Shown: in pieces, positions 6,330 through 7,411 of the stretch
Position numbering within the stretch: the first letter of the stretch is position 1
Layout: each line of letters starts with the position of its first letter
Assembly: GCA_007121575.1 (NCBI GenBank)
Contig: SKKJ01000175.1
Span: forward strand, 1 to 7,411
Direction of reading: 5' to 3'
Source of the DNA: Natronomonas sp.
GTDB lineage: Archaea; Halobacteriota; Halobacteria; Halobacteriales; Haloarculaceae
DNA length: 7,411 bases
Made by a program: the position numbers and the translations under genes
Notes under the pieces: generated by a model
What the model was told of the DNA's origin: nothing
The model's input: the letters and a program-made list of their open reading frames with translations, nothing else
The model's database searches: none

Positions 6330-7250
6330 TCAAAACGGCGAGGAGAGATACGCTTTCGGCACCGCGTTCCGGACGGTCACGAGCGGATCGACCACTTGGC
6401 TGATCTCGAGGCCGCCGACCAGACTCGAAAACATATACGCGTCCGTGAAATCGAAGGAATGCTCGGCCGACAATAACTCGATCAGATCCCGGTTCGCGAT
6501 CTGACACGCCTTTTCGAGCGTCTCGGCGCTCGCGACCGTCTTCCACGCGTCGTCCGTCCGTATGAGCGGTCGTTCGAGTTCGATCGCGGGGTCTTCGATG
6601 ACCTCGACGGTGACATCGATGTCGGTCGCGATTTCCGCGCCGGTCCCGCACATCTCACCGTCGGCCATCGCCGCCTTCGAATCGCCCATCGCGAGCATCG
6701 CACCCTCCTGAAAGACGGGAAAATACACGGTGTTTCCGCCGGTGATATCGGTCGTATCGAGATTCCCGCCGTGATCGTGCGGGACGAGCGTCGTATACGG
6801 GTCCGATTTGGGTGCAACGCCGATCGTGCCGATAACCGGCTCGACCGGGATTTCACAGCCTTCAAACGTGAGATACGGTTCGTCCGTCTCTTCCCCTTCG
6901 ATCGGCGTCATTCGAGTTCGAGGCGAGTCGATTCCTTCGTGTCCGTCGAGCAATCCGAAACCGTCGATGGTCACCACGCGGCCGTGTGGCTCTGCGACTC
7001 GAACCGATTCGATCTCGACGCACAATACGTCACCCGGTTTCGCCCCTTCCACGGCGATCGGTCCCGTGGCGGCGTTTACTTCCTCAGGCACCGAATCCAT
7101 TCGATCCGATTCGGATTGAACTGCGCCATCTAAACTATCGCGGGTTTCGATCGTCAGCTTCGCTCCGGATTCGACCGTTGCGATGGGTTCGAGGGTCGGG
7201 TGAAACTCATAGATTGCCCCATCTTCGTGTGTGATCGTTTGTCGTGTCAT
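6330..7250 (-). CDS. Acetamidase/formamidase family protein
   Basis: A 306-residue protein of the acetamidase/formamidase (FmdA/AmdA) family, which hydrolyses small amides such as formamide to the acid and ammonia in the cytoplasm; length is normal for the shorter archaeal and bacterial members. GPIAVEGAKPGDVLCVEI (63-80) is the family's 'GP..v.GA.pGD.l.V.i' signature. IGTIGVAP (140-147), HGGNLDTTDITGGNTVYFPVF (160-180, family HGGNMD) and QEGAMLAMGDSKAAMADGE (181-199) follow. In many members the last segment reads GDxHAxQGDGE; here His, Gln and Gly are Lys192, Met195 and Ala196. VGGLEISQVVDP (278-289) matches the C-terminal conserved block. It converges on the CitE-like gene with 11 bases between stops. 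A TATA-like ATTTACAA (complement of 7275-7282) sits about 28 bases before the ATG, suggesting a leaderless message. No amide transporter or regulator is visible. Confidence 0.88.
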   Translation of the reverse strand: MTRQTITHEDGAIYEFHPTLEPIATVESGAKLTIETRDSLDGAVQSESDRMDSVPEEVNAATGPIAVEGAKPGDVLCVEIESVRVAEPHGRVVTIDGFGLLDGHEGIDSPRTRMTPIEGEETDEPYLTFEGCEIPVEPVIGTIGVAPKSDPYTTLVPHDHGGNLDTTDITGGNTVYFPVFQEGAMLAMGDSKAAMADGEMCGTGAEIATDIDVTVEVIEDPAIELERPLIRTDDAWKTVASAETLEKACQIANRDLIELLSAEHSFDFTDAYMFSSLVGGLEISQVVDPLVTVRNAVPKAYLSSPF

Positions 7251-7358
7251 GGTTTGTGGTTCGTAACAGGTGGTTGTAAATCGATTCCCTACGTTTACGT
7301 ATCACTTACGTATCCACCTGCCCATGTTATTTGTTCTCAGACGACTAATCACTGAATA
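7251..7358. promoter_or_regulatory. Divergent promoter region with repeated TTACGTATC and flanking inverted repeat
   Basis: This 108-base region lies between the acetamidase/formamidase start and a partial plus-strand gene. A minus-strand TATA-like ATTTACAA (7275-7282) serves the amidase, and a plus-strand GTTATTTG (7325-7332) is about 30 bases before the ATG at 7359. Between them the 9-mer TTACGTATC occurs twice in the same direction (7295-7303 and 7306-7314), starts 11 bases apart, about one helical turn. The pair is enclosed by a 7-base inverted repeat, CAGGTGG (7267-7273) and CCACCTG (7314-7320). The arrangement suits a regulator controlling both genes. Confidence 0.45.
7295..7314 (+). 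repeat. Two direct copies of TTACGTATC, 11-base period
   Basis: TTACGTATC at 7295-7303 and 7306-7314 are identical, separated by two bases (AC). Each copy contains the palindrome TACGTA, so each can act as a symmetric protein-binding half or whole site. Position upstream of both TATA-like boxes in the divergent region suggests an operator or activator site rather than a chance repeat. Confidence 0.6.
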
Positions 7359-7411
7359 ATGAGCAGTACCACAGAGAGGAATCGACCGACGAACATGACG
7401 CTCGGCTTTGA
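7359..7411 (+). CDS. N-terminal fragment of an unidentified protein
   Basis: An ATG at 7359 opens a frame that stays open to the right edge and encodes MSSTTERNRPTNMTLGF. A second in-frame ATG at 7395 would give MTLGF and could be the true start. A TATA-like GTTATTTG lies about 30 bases upstream of the first ATG, which favours that start for a leaderless transcript. Seventeen residues are too few to assign a family. The gene is divergent from the acetamidase/formamidase and may share its regulation. Confidence 0.5.
   Translation, partial: MSSTTERNRPTNMTLGF

Overview
The window looks like chromosomal DNA of a haloarchaeon (class Halobacteria). The proteins are acidic and rich in Asp, Glu, Thr and Val. 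The DNA is rich in TCG/CGA. Most gene starts lack a Shine-Dalgarno site but have an A/T-rich TATA-like box about 25-32 bases upstream, as expected for leaderless archaeal transcripts. Several proteins also resemble archaeal family members (archaeal-type phosphoglycerate mutase, archaeal-type NMN adenylyltransferase). I cannot name the genus. No RNA genes, CRISPR arrays, insertion sequences or clear terminators were seen.

Layout. Positions 160-5281 hold a compact minus-strand cluster read right to left: an acyl-CoA dehydrogenase, an archaeal phosphoglycerate-mutase-like phosphoenzyme, a long divergent SelD/AIR-synthase-like protein, an NMN-adenylyltransferase-like nucleotidyltransferase and a histidine phosphatase. 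Junctions are 3 bases, an ATGA overlap, another ATGA overlap, and 30 bases, so they are probably co-transcribed. After a 62-base gap holding a possible promoter, the first 32 codons of an amidohydrolase run off the left edge, also on minus. To the right, a 128-base divergent promoter region separates the operon from a plus-strand CitE/malyl-CoA-lyase-type protein (5410-6318). This is tail-to-tail, 11 bases apart, with an acetamidase/formamidase family gene (6330-7250, minus). A 108-base divergent region with repeated 9-mers then leads to the first 53 bases of another plus-strand gene.

How they may work together. The central four proteins (phosphomutase/phosphatase fold, SelD-like ATP-dependent kinase, nucleotidyltransferase, histidine phosphatase) are all phosphoryl- or nucleotidyl-transfer enzymes. 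Each of the first three deviates from its housekeeping relative at recognisable substrate or catalytic positions. This suggests a dedicated pathway that builds, activates with a nucleotide and trims a phosphorylated small molecule, rather than glycolysis, NAD synthesis or selenophosphate synthesis. The flanking genes (acyl-CoA dehydrogenase, CitE-like lyase, amidohydrolase, acetamidase/formamidase) look like acyl-CoA and amide metabolism and may supply or consume pathway carbon. The pathway and its product are inference; the family assignments rest on motifs.
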